Below are positions 1-5,806 of a stretch of 6,989 bases of DNA, in pieces. The DNA comes from Eubacteriales Family XIII. Incertae Sedis bacterium (lineage in GTDB: Bacteria > Bacillota > Clostridia > Peptostreptococcales > Anaerovoracaceae), in NCBI GenBank assembly GCA_031287295.1, contig JAITTH010000065.1, forward strand, positions 1-6,989, given 5' to 3'. The position numbers and the translations under genes are program-made. The notes below the pieces were generated by a model. That model searched no databases, was not told the origin of the DNA, and worked only from the letters and a program-made list of their open reading frames with translations. Position 1 is the first letter of the stretch; each line of letters begins with the position of its first letter.

Positions 1-887
1 GAAGCAATGATCGCGATGAAGAGACAGGCACCAAGAAATAGAACGGCGGTGATAACCAACGACTCTCGTGTATGCGCCAACGGACTTTCATTAATCGGTG
101 CAACCACAGCCAAGCTCCACCCCATCTCCGACCCTCGAATCGGCGTGGTACCACAGAGTTTGTTCTCGCCTTCCAGTACATACTGACCACTGTACTGTTC
201 CCCTTGTACCATATGCGTTAAGACCTCTGCCAGTCCTTTGTATTCTTCATTCGTTTCTGCTTCGTTGATAAAGTTCTTGCGTGTTTGCACCCAACTTTCA
301 CGAACGTGCGCAAGAATGGTTCCGTCGCGGTCAAGAATAAAAAGGTATCCCGTATCCCATAATTGGAACTGCTCAATCAATTTCGTGAAATACATCCCGT
401 CTACCGTTGCCGCTAAAATACGGTTTCCATCCATAGGTGCGCATACGTAGAAAACGATGTGTCCATCCATCAGAATATAGGTGCTGGAAATGCCTCTTTT
501 CCCATCAAGGGCTCTGAGCGCGGCAGGAGAGTTGAGGAGATCCTCCGACATGGGGTTTCGTCCATGCGCCGCAACAACATCGTCTTCGGTTAGCACCGCA
601 AGTGCCTGGAAGTTGGCATAATACCCCAATTCCGTTTCAAGTCTCTTCAATAAATCACCCTCAGGAGCATCATCCACCTCCTGCGAGATGGTCATGGCAT
701 CTGCCTTTATCAAGTCAATTGCCGTTGTCACATATTCATTCGCAACATCGGCAACCACACGAATATCGGCTTTGGATGTCTCCAAAAGATGTTTTTGCGT
801 AAGAAACAAGCTTACGCCCAAATTTGCCGCGCACACAATAGCGACAATAAGCGATATGATAATCGTTACCCGAACTCTTATTGACAA
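1..887 (-). CDS. Membrane sensor protein, N-terminal part with Cache-type extracytoplasmic domain (partial)
   Basis: This is the N-terminal part (295 complete codons) of a membrane-bound signal sensor; the gene runs off the left edge. Translation from a TTG at 885-887 gives one membrane helix at about residues 7-29, about 245 extracytoplasmic residues, and the start of a second helix at about 276-295. Residues 177-194 read WDTGYLFILDRDGTILAH, the G-x-x-x-x-[IL]-[DL]-x-x-G-x-[IL]-[AL] pattern typical of dCache_1-type ligand-binding domains of chemoreceptors, diguanylate cyclases and sensor kinases. The later stretch with GWSLAVVAPI (256-265) resembles the end of such a domain. The TTG start is supported by AGGGGG at 896-901, 8 nt upstream, and by an in-frame TAG two codons before it. 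The output domain (HAMP plus MCP signalling, GGDEF or kinase) lies outside the window, so the class of sensor and its ligand are unknown. The frame stays open throughout with no sign of decay. Confidence 0.8.
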   Translation of the reverse strand, partial: MSIRVRVTIIISLIVAIVCAANLGVSLFLTQKHLLETSKADIRVVADVANEYVTTAIDLIKADAMTISQEVDDAPEGDLLKRLETELGYYANFQALAVLTEDDVVAAHGRNPMSEDLLNSPAALRALDGKRGISSTYILMDGHIVFYVCAPMDGNRILAATVDGMYFTKLIEQFQLWDTGYLFILDRDGTILAHVRESWVQTRKNFINEAETNEEYKGLAEVLTHMVQGEQYSGQYVLEGENKLCGTTPIRGSEMGWSLAVVAPINESPLAHTRESLVITAVLFLGACLFIAIIA

Positions 888-895
888 TCCCTACA

Positions 896-901
896 CCCCC
901 T
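896..901 (-). promoter_or_regulatory. Shine-Dalgarno site that fixes the sensor TTG start
   Basis: AGGGGG on the minus strand lies 8 nt upstream of the TTG at 887. It decides the start, because the reading frame has no ATG near its beginning. Confidence 0.65.
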
Positions 902-955
902 AAGGACGGTCCCCCTTGATGATTTAAAATTCCAATAAATAACTATCTTTGCATT

Positions 956-984
956 ATTATACACTTGAATTGCGTAGCTTTCAC
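956..984 (-). promoter_or_regulatory. Probable sigma-70-type promoter of the sensor gene
   Basis: On the minus strand a perfect -10 box TATAAT (956-961) is preceded, after a 17-nt spacer, by GTGAAA (979-984), which matches the -35 consensus at four of six positions. It lies between the pyk terminator and the sensor gene and predicts a transcript start near 949 and a leader of about 60 nt. A promoter is expected here because the gene follows a terminator. Confidence 0.6.
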
Positions 985-1012
985 GAAAAAAATATATCTT
1001 TGCTGCGCCAAC

Positions 1013-1038
1013 AAAAAACCCGCTGAATTTCAACGGGT
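1013..1038 (-). terminator. Intrinsic terminator after pyk
   Basis: Read on the minus strand, ACCCG (1034-1038) and CGGGT (1018-1022) form a stem. Inside it TGA and TCA also pair around a 3-nt loop, with one T/G-type break between the two stems. A run of six T follows directly (1013-1018). It begins about 34 nt after the pyk stop codon and points the same way, so it should separate pyk from the sensor gene. The plus strand has no T-run, so the terminator works in one direction only. Confidence 0.8.
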
Positions 1039-1071
1039 ACCCTGCTGATATGGAAGACTTTCGTGAGAGGA

Positions 1072-2490
1072 TTAGACCTTTTGTACACGCATCATGTTCG
1101 TGGTGCCTCCGATGCCAAAAGGATGGCCGGCAACCAAAATGACATAGTCGCCACTCTCCACACTGCCCTTGGCAAGAACATCGCCAATGGTATCTTGGAA
1201 AAAGCCCTCTGCATCGTCCGTAAATACATGGTAGTACGGCTGTACACCCCAATACAGCGTCATGCGTCGCATCACACGCTCGGTTGTGGCATAGGCAGCA
1301 ATCGGCGCATCCGGTCGGAACGAAGCCATAACAGCTGCTGTATAGCCGGATGTTGTGGGGGTTAGAATGGCACGCGCACAAAGGCTTTCCGCGGCACTGC
1401 AAGCTGAAAATCCCACGGCCTTTGTAATGGTATCGTCCATGGCTTCGCGAATGGCACGACCTCTTTTCGGATAGTCAATATCCCCTTCCGCCGCCGCCGC
1501 AACGCTCGCCATCATCTGAACAGCATTCACCGGATATTCGCCTGTCGCGGTCTCTCCGGAAAGCATGACGCAATCTGTCCCATCAAAAATGGCATTGGCA
1601 ACATCGGCAACCTCTGCACGCGTCGGACGCGGGTTGCGAATCATGGAATCCAGCATTTGTGTGGCGGTAATGACAAGGCGCCCTTTCCGGTTACATTTTT
1701 TAATGATTTCCTTTTGCAGAATGGGAACCTGCTCTTGCGGGATCTCTACACCCAAATCGCCACGTGCAATCATCACCGCATCGCTGATCTCTATGATTTC
1801 ATCAATGTTATTTACGCCTTCTTTGTTTTCGATCTTCGAAATGATGCGGATCTCCTTCCCTTCATGGTTGTCGAGAAAGGCACGCAGACGCAGAACGTCT
1901 TCCGCCGTCCGTGTGAATGACGCTGCGACATAATCGATATCGTGCGTAATTCCGAACAAAATATCCTTCTTATCGTCTTCTGTTAAGGAAGGCAGATTCA
2001 CATGCGTTCCCGGCAAATTGATGCTTTTGTGATCGCTGAGCTCGCCGTCGTTTTCGATTTCGGTCATAATTTCATTGGGTTTGATGTCCTTAATGGTAAG
2101 CGCAATGAGCCCATCATCGATGAGGATGGTGTCTCCGCGACGGACATCTGTGATGATTCCTTCGTAAGAAACACTGCAACCCTTCTGATTGCCAAGCTGT
2201 TCTTTTGTTGTAAGTGTGAACGTTTCTCCCTTCGTGAGCGAGACCTTGCCTCCCTCAAATTTTCCCGTTCGAATTTCGGGACCTTTTGTATCGAGAATAA
2301 TCGCCACCGGAATCTGTAAAGTCGCGCTGGTCTCCTTGATCAACTGTATTTTCTCTGCCTGTTCCGCATGATTTCCATGAGAAAAATTCAAACGTGCACC
2401 ATTCATCCCTGCACGTAAAAGTTCTGCAAGCGTTGTTCTGTCCTGCGATGCAGGTCCAATTGTAGCTATTATTTTTGTCTTATTCTTCAA
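1072..2490 (-). CDS. pyk: Pyruvate kinase
   Basis: Cytoplasmic glycolytic enzyme transferring phosphate from phosphoenolpyruvate to ADP to give pyruvate and ATP. The 472 residues run from KTKIIATIGPAS at the N-terminus through the TIM barrel and B domain to the usual C-terminal end GTTNMMRV. Substrate and cation residues are present: R33, N35 and S37 in GARLNFSHG, D67 and T68, the catalytic K219 in IISKIENKEG, and the Mg ligands E221 and D245 (MIARGDLGVE), followed by ATQMLDSM and PTRAEVADVANA. The position equivalent to rabbit E117 is Glu (E72 in GPEIRTG), which in this family indicates K+-dependent rather than K+-independent enzyme. The extra C-terminal PEP-utiliser-like domain found on many Bacillus-type enzymes is absent. 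The C-domain phosphate loop region TPTTSGYTA (from about 377) suggests allosteric control, effector unknown. The start codon is TTG, supported by AGAGG 6 nt upstream and an upstream in-frame stop; the next ATG (residue 29) would remove the conserved N-terminus. Confidence 0.97.
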   Translation of the reverse strand: MKNKTKIIATIGPASQDRTTLAELLRAGMNGARLNFSHGNHAEQAEKIQLIKETSATLQIPVAIILDTKGPEIRTGKFEGGKVSLTKGETFTLTTKEQLGNQKGCSVSYEGIITDVRRGDTILIDDGLIALTIKDIKPNEIMTEIENDGELSDHKSINLPGTHVNLPSLTEDDKKDILFGITHDIDYVAASFTRTAEDVLRLRAFLDNHEGKEIRIISKIENKEGVNNIDEIIEISDAVMIARGDLGVEIPQEQVPILQKEIIKKCNRKGRLVITATQMLDSMIRNPRPTRAEVADVANAIFDGTDCVMLSGETATGEYPVNAVQMMASVAAAAEGDIDYPKRGRAIREAMDDTITKAVGFSACSAAESLCARAILTPTTSGYTAAVMASFRPDAPIAAYATTERVMRRMTLYWGVQPYYHVFTDDAEGFFQDTIGDVLAKGSVESGDYVILVAGHPFGIGGTTNMMRVQKV

Positions 2491-2496
2491 GAAATA

Positions 2497-2501
2497 CCTC
2501 T
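2497..2501 (-). promoter_or_regulatory. Shine-Dalgarno site for the pyk TTG start
   Basis: AGAGG on the minus strand lies 6 nt before the TTG at 2490. It supports translation from TTG, since no ATG or GTG lies in frame between the upstream stop and this codon. Confidence 0.7.
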
Positions 2502-2511
2502 TTCTCTGTTT

Positions 2512-2527
2512 TCGGTGGTCTCACCGA
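2512..2527 (-). other. Small hairpin in the pyk leader
   Basis: TCGGTG and CACCGA pair as a perfect 6-bp stem around a 4-nt loop in the untranslated leader, ending about 20 nt before the TTG start. It is not followed by a T-run, so it is not a terminator. It could stabilise the 5' end or affect translation, or it may be chance; no known riboswitch or leader family is recognised. Confidence 0.3.
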
Positions 2528-2550
2528 TTCTTTAATCAGTGCTCCTTAGA

Positions 2551-2582
2551 ATTATGACATTTTCATATGTGGATTGTGTAAA
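2551..2582 (-). promoter_or_regulatory. Possible extended -10 promoter of pyk
   Basis: On the minus strand TGTCATAAT (2551-2559) fits an extended -10 element (TG, one base, then CATAAT with five of six matches). The nearest -35-like sequence is TTTACA (2577-2582), but the spacer is 20 nt, longer than normal, so the extended -10 would have to carry it. The predicted transcript start is near 2544, giving a leader of about 54 nt that includes the small hairpin. If it is not real, pyk would depend on read-through from the permease-cvpA operon. Confidence 0.4.
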
Positions 2583-2643
2583 GACAGCGTAAATTTATTC
2601 AAAAGTACACTCGTTTTGCGATAAGCCAAAAAAGAGAGGGGGT

Positions 2644-3357
2644 TTATTCGATTTCGTCCAATTGAAACGACGCAAATTGATCCGGATCGAGATAATCGGA
2701 AAGCACAAAACCTTCCGGCATGTCATCTCCCGCAATTTTAATAATGGGATTTCGGTTATAAAGAATTTTCGTCAACATCGAACGATTCAGTATGCGATTC
2801 ATATCCTCATAGGAATCGGGCTTTATCGCAAGCGTTGCAGGAGCAAACAACGTCAACAATACAAAGACGAGGCAGAGCCCCTGAACAGCGCCGAGCAGCG
2901 CACCCATAAGACCATCCATTGCCCCGGTAAAACCCTCCCGATGCCTTTTGGAAAACAAACGAGTCAGAAGAAACATCAACAACTTTACAAGGATGATGAT
3001 CGCGATAAAAATCAGAATGGCAAACGTCACATCCGCAATCGCAAGCGCAGTATTGTAAATCGTCTTTTTGGCAAGGTTCTCGATGGAATCGGCGAGCACG
3101 GAAGGCGACTTTTCTATTGAGGATGCGATTTGATCTCCGGCAACTTTTTCACAAAGTTCCTCAATCTTGGCGTAATAGCTCGCGTACAGCCCTGTATGAT
3201 CTCGAAGAAAGTTTTCTACGAAGCGATGTGTGAAAATCGCAACAAGGAGGGAAACAAGCCAACCAAAAACGTGAAATAGCGTGTAGACTGCGCCATTCTT
3301 GAAACCAATGCCGATAAAAACCAGCAGAATAAATGCAACGATCAAATCAAACTGCAA
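2644..3357 (-). CDS. CvpA-family integral membrane protein
   Basis: A 237-residue membrane protein of the CvpA (colicin V production) family, whose members have been linked to colicin V export and envelope homeostasis; the molecular function is unsettled. Four hydrophobic segments are seen at about residues 4-18, 22-43, 104-133 and 145-172. Between the second and third is a soluble segment of about 60 residues. The last segment begins with the glycine-rich stretch GAMDGLMGALLGAVQGL (145-161), which is the family's most recognisable element. Many members are about 160-180 residues; here an additional acidic C-terminal region (about 178-237, ending in QLDEIE) makes it longer. The start is TTG: GGGAG lies 9 nt upstream, a stop is in frame three codons before, and the next ATG is at residue 128. 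The gene starts 6 nt after the permease stop, so the two are cotranscribed and probably translationally coupled. No hairpin terminator follows it, only a pyrimidine-rich stretch with a T-run. Confidence 0.85.
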   Translation of the reverse strand: MQFDLIVAFILLVFIGIGFKNGAVYTLFHVFGWLVSLLVAIFTHRFVENFLRDHTGLYASYYAKIEELCEKVAGDQIASSIEKSPSVLADSIENLAKKTIYNTALAIADVTFAILIFIAIIILVKLLMFLLTRLFSKRHREGFTGAMDGLMGALLGAVQGLCLVFVLLTLFAPATLAIKPDSYEDMNRILNRSMLTKILYNRNPIIKIAGDDMPEGFVLSDYLDPDQFASFQLDEIE

Positions 3358-3363
3358 AAGATT

Positions 3364-5652
3364 TTACTCCCAATGAAACTCTTCTTTTTTCTGGGTAGCT
3401 TTTGGTGGTTCCGGCGATTCAACCGGCGTATCCCAGACAATCTCTTCATTTTTCCGAGGGGCATGCGGATTTCGCCACATGGTGGCTTCATCCTTAGGCG
3501 TTGCCGAAACAGAGCTCCAATGCATCTCTGGCTCTGCATCACCGCGAGCCGGTTTTGGTTGGACAGAAGCCGCTGCGGACTTTCGGAACATCATTGACTC
3601 GCCCGAAGATTCTCTCGTTTTGGGCTTCGATGCAGCTGCATCGCTAGGACGCGCACCTTCGGAGACAATTTTTTGGATCTGATTCAAAATATCGGTATTG
3701 TCAACTTGCACCGATTGCGCTCTCGCAAGCTGTTCGTCGATGCTCTCCGAATAAGCCTCCCTTTGGACCGGTCGTGGCGCTTCTTTTTTGAGATATTTCT
3801 TTTCGATGTATTCCTGATCGCGATACGAAGGCTCGTCGTATGCAGGCTTTTCGTATGCAGGCTCGTCGTATGCAGGCTCGTCGTATAGAGGCTCCTCCTC
3901 TTCAGGCTCGCGCTCTTCTTCTCCAAAAAATTCATTTGCCTGATATCGATGAGAAGCTTCGAATTCGAAAGGATCCTCTGATGTGGTATCTTCCTCTAAG
4001 AAAGAAAACATCTCCTGCATTTCCTTGTAATCTTCTCCGTCACTTTCACTGCTTGGCAAATCGAAAATATCACCACCCGAAGGCTCGTCGGGAATACCAT
4101 CAAATGCAGCACTGAGCTTTCTCGCAATGGCGTCTTCTCTGCTTTCTTTTCCCGGTTTTTGGCGAGCAGCTCTTGGTCCCTTTTGTGCAACGATTTCCTC
4201 CTCTTCGCTGTCTTCGCGGTCGTTCTCATCCAAAAACAGCACATCGTCCAAATCGTTTTGAGACTTTGCCATGAAAGGCACGTGTTTACCCTTTTTCCGT
4301 GCAGGCGATGGCTTGCTCACCCGCTCACTCAACGCTTCCTGAATCGAAGCAATCTGTGTCACTGCACCGATAACAACCCATACAAATCCGATGATAAGCA
4401 CAATGGGTTTTATGGTTACGATAAAGCCTAAACTCGTGAGTAACCCTATTGCCGGGAAAATCAGCCCCAAAAGAAGATCTTTTTCCTGATTTTTTTTCTT
4501 CAGCCAAAAATATCGAATGGTTGCAAAATTCATCAGAACAAAACCGAGAAGACCTCCGAATCGAACGAGCTCTAGGAGCGTGGTCACAGAAGAAACCGTA
4601 ATTCCCGTAATCACGGTAATCGCAAACACAATGACATGGTTGATGATCGGTGCACCACTTCTACGCTGTTGTGTTGCAAAGATAGATTGCGGAAGTGCAT
4701 CTGTATCACCAAATGTCTCTAACATACGAGCAGCAGCCAACTGACCCGAAACGCCAACCGCCGTCGCGGATGTAAGAATCGAAAAAAGTAGCAAAAGAAC
4801 CATAGGCGAACCCCCGGCACGACGTGCAACGGAAAGCATTGCCGTATCATCGGTGAGTGTTTCAATATCCGGCCAGACCAATTGTGCTGCATACACCTGC
4901 AAGAAGAAGAAAATGCTGATTACAATTGCGGCAATCATGAGCGCAATTTTTAACTTCTTTCTGCTTTCGTCCGTTCCTGCCGAGACCGTCATTACCGCCT
5001 CAATGCCGAGCAACGATCCGATTGCAAGCGCAACCGCAGAAAAATGCCCGCCGAATCCCGCATCAACACCCACAAAGGGTTTTGAAGAGAATAATTTTCC
5101 GATTCCAAGTCCTTTGCTCGCTGCCATGAAACAGACTAGGATAAAAACTGCCGCAAAGGCAAACGATATCGCGAATAACAGTAGATTTCCGGTATTGACC
5201 CCCCGCGTACCGATGAAATTTACGCCCAAGGCAATGAGCGCAAGCAGGACAATCCAAACGATGACGGGAATGCCCGGGGCAACCGACTTCATCAAATTTG
5301 CAGAGAAAATGAAGGCTGCAGCAGGCGCAGCGAGATATAAGAGAAGAAAACTCCACCCATTCGCAAAACCCGCAAGAGGATGGATTGCTTTGGCAACATA
5401 GGCTAACGACGAAGGCTCTCCGGGAACTTGATCTATAAACTTCCTAAAAGAAAGAATGGTCAACAGAACCAAGATTGCGGCAATGAGATAACCAAAGGCG
5501 AGCGATCCGCCAGAAGCTCCTGCTGCCCGAGCATAGAAAAAAGTCGGTGACAGTGGTGCCAAAAATGCAAAGCAAAACACCACCATGTCGCGAATGGAAA
5601 CCAACCGCGGATTCTTCTTCGGATTATTTTTACTGAAAAATGCTTTATCCAT
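3364..5652 (-). CDS. APC-superfamily amino acid/polyamine permease with long acidic cytoplasmic tail
   Basis: A secondary transporter resembling the putrescine importer PuuP group of the amino acid-polyamine-organocation superfamily. Numbered from the ATG at 5652 (762 residues), the core spans about residues 19-434 with some 12 hydrophobic segments. It starts with the TM1 pattern FAFLAPLSPTFFYARAAGASGG, broken here as LAPLSP plus GASGG, and continues with a PGEPSSLAYV stretch where PuuP-like proteins have PSAGSAYTY, then GFANGWSFLLLYL, an IEAVMTVSAGTDESRKK loop and AARMLETFGDTDALP. The substrate cannot be read from sequence; an amino acid or polyamine is likely. After the core come about 328 hydrophilic residues, rich in E, D, P and A, with no recognised fold: this is far longer than usual for the family. 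The tail carries four (A/L)YDEP-like repeats and four acidic-Trp motifs ending at the last residues. The frame is also open from a TTG at 5694, adding 14 residues, but that codon has no ribosome binding site. No good Shine-Dalgarno precedes the ATG either; see the promoter entry. cvpA follows after 6 nt. Confidence 0.85.
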   Translation of the reverse strand: MDKAFFSKNNPKKNPRLVSIRDMVVFCFAFLAPLSPTFFYARAAGASGGSLAFGYLIAAILVLLTILSFRKFIDQVPGEPSSLAYVAKAIHPLAGFANGWSFLLLYLAAPAAAFIFSANLMKSVAPGIPVIVWIVLLALIALGVNFIGTRGVNTGNLLLFAISFAFAAVFILVCFMAASKGLGIGKLFSSKPFVGVDAGFGGHFSAVALAIGSLLGIEAVMTVSAGTDESRKKLKIALMIAAIVISIFFFLQVYAAQLVWPDIETLTDDTAMLSVARRAGGSPMVLLLLFSILTSATAVGVSGQLAAARMLETFGDTDALPQSIFATQQRRSGAPIINHVIVFAITVITGITVSSVTTLLELVRFGGLLGFVLMNFATIRYFWLKKKNQEKDLLLGLIFPAIGLLTSLGFIVTIKPIVLIIGFVWVVIGAVTQIASIQEALSERVSKPSPARKKGKHVPFMAKSQNDLDDVLFLDENDREDSEEEEIVAQKGPRAARQKPGKESREDAIARKLSAAFDGIPDEPSGGDIFDLPSSESDGEDYKEMQEMFSFLEEDTTSEDPFEFEASHRYQANEFFGEEEREPEEEEPLYDEPAYDEPAYEKPAYDEPSYRDQEYIEKKYLKKEAPRPVQREAYSESIDEQLARAQSVQVDNTDILNQIQKIVSEGARPSDAAASKPKTRESSGESMMFRKSAAASVQPKPARGDAEPEMHWSSVSATPKDEATMWRNPHAPRKNEEIVWDTPVESPEPPKATQKKEEFHWE
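3367..3371 (-). promoter_or_regulatory. Shine-Dalgarno site of cvpA inside the permease 3' end
   Basis: GGGAG on the minus strand lies 9 nt before the cvpA TTG (3357) and within the final TGG-GAG codons (Trp-Glu) of the permease, directly before its TAA. Ribosomes finishing the permease therefore uncover or occupy the cvpA initiation site, which suggests coupled translation. Confidence 0.7.
3826..3885 (-). repeat. Four tandem 15-bp units coding for YDEPA repeats
   Basis: On the minus strand the unit TACGACGAGCCTGCA is repeated four times in frame, the third copy changed to encode YEKPA and the fourth YDEPS; a fifth Tyr follows. They encode five tyrosines at 5-residue spacing in the acidic tail of the permease. 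The low divergence between units at DNA level points to recent slippage-type expansion, and copy number may vary between strains. Confidence 0.85.
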
Positions 5653-5658
5653 GTTCTT

Positions 5659-5688
5659 ACTATAATTATCTTTTCGTTTCCAAGTCAA
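5659..5688 (-). promoter_or_regulatory. Probable promoter of the permease-cvpA operon
   Basis: On the minus strand TTGACT (5683-5688) and TATAGT (5659-5664), each matching five of six consensus bases, are separated by 18 nt. The predicted transcript start is at about 5652, the A of the permease ATG itself. An overlapping alternative, TTGTCA (5689-5694) and GATAAT (5665-5670), also with 18 nt between, would start near 5658. Either choice leaves almost no room for a leader and supports the ATG over the upstream TTG as the translation start. Confidence 0.55.
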
Positions 5689-5719
5689 TGACAACGGTGT
5701 TACATTGCCATAACAAGAA

Positions 5720-5738
5720 GAAACATTGGTGAAACATT
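5720..5738. repeat. Pair of 8-bp direct repeats between the divergent genes
   Basis: GAAACATT occurs at 5720-5727 and again at 5731-5738, start to start 11 bp, about one helical turn. It sits in the region between permease and tadA upstream of both predicted promoters, a position suited to a regulator binding on one DNA face. It may be chance; no known regulator site is recognised. Confidence 0.3.
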
Positions 5739-5761
5739 CCGATGGAGTCGGTCGTTATATC

Positions 5762-5790
5762 TTGTATTCAACCCCGTTCTATGGTATTCT
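5762..5790 (+). promoter_or_regulatory. Possible extended -10 promoter of tadA
   Basis: TTGTAT (5762-5767) and TATTCT (5785-5790) are separated by 17 nt, and TG at 5782-5783 gives an extended -10 (TG, one base, TATTCT). Each hexamer matches the consensus at only four or so positions, so the call rests on spacing and the TG. The predicted start near 5797 lies 2 nt before the ATG at 5799. Confidence 0.4.
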
Positions 5791-5792
5791 TT

Positions 5793-5806
5793 TTTGACAT
5801 GTCAAA
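5793..5806. other. 14-bp perfect palindrome over the tadA start codon
   Basis: TTTGACATGTCAAA is a perfect inverted repeat centred on the ATG at 5799-5801 and lying just downstream of the tadA -10 box, where a bound repressor would block initiation. By chance a 14-bp palindrome is expected about 0.4 times in 7 kb, so only its location makes it notable. Confidence 0.3.

Noticed and set aside
1035..1042. GGGTACCC palindrome overlapping the pyk terminator
   Set aside because: An 8-bp palindrome is common by chance, and its right half is only a by-product of the terminator stem and the following ACC; no function is needed to explain it.
878..1402. 174-codon minus-strand frame covering the pyk 3' end and the pyk-sensor gap
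   Set aside because: It overlaps the C-terminal domain of pyk in another frame, runs through the terminator and the sensor promoter, and its Cys/Arg/His-rich product resembles no protein.
2662..3120. 152-codon plus-strand frame opposite cvpA
   Set aside because: Antisense shadow of a clear membrane protein gene; Lys/Arg/Gln-rich product without a ribosome binding site or family resemblance.
3828..3888. The short tandem repeat as a CRISPR array
   Set aside because: Units are 15 bp, directly adjacent without spacers, in frame with the permease, and no cas genes are present.
3684..3935. 83-codon minus-strand frame with SLHTTSLHT-type repeats
   Set aside because: This is the YDEPA-repeat DNA of the permease tail read in another frame; the repeat comes from the 15-bp units, not from a separate gene. 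The permease frame is continuous, so no frameshift is needed.
4853..5401. 182-codon open frame on the plus strand inside the permease
   Set aside because: It is antisense to the conserved membrane core, has no ribosome binding site, and its composition (A/T/I/P/K rich) is what the complement of hydrophobic codons gives.
5653..5694. Permease start at the TTG at 5694
   Set aside because: No Shine-Dalgarno, and the 42 nt contain the -35/-10 elements; the ATG at 5652 leaves a typical short cationic N-terminus before the first membrane segment.
5742..5798. N-terminal extension of tadA from the ATG at 5742
   Set aside because: The extra 19 residues lack family similarity, only a weak GGTG precedes the ATG, and the segment holds the best promoter candidate. 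Retained as a possible alternative start rather than the main call.
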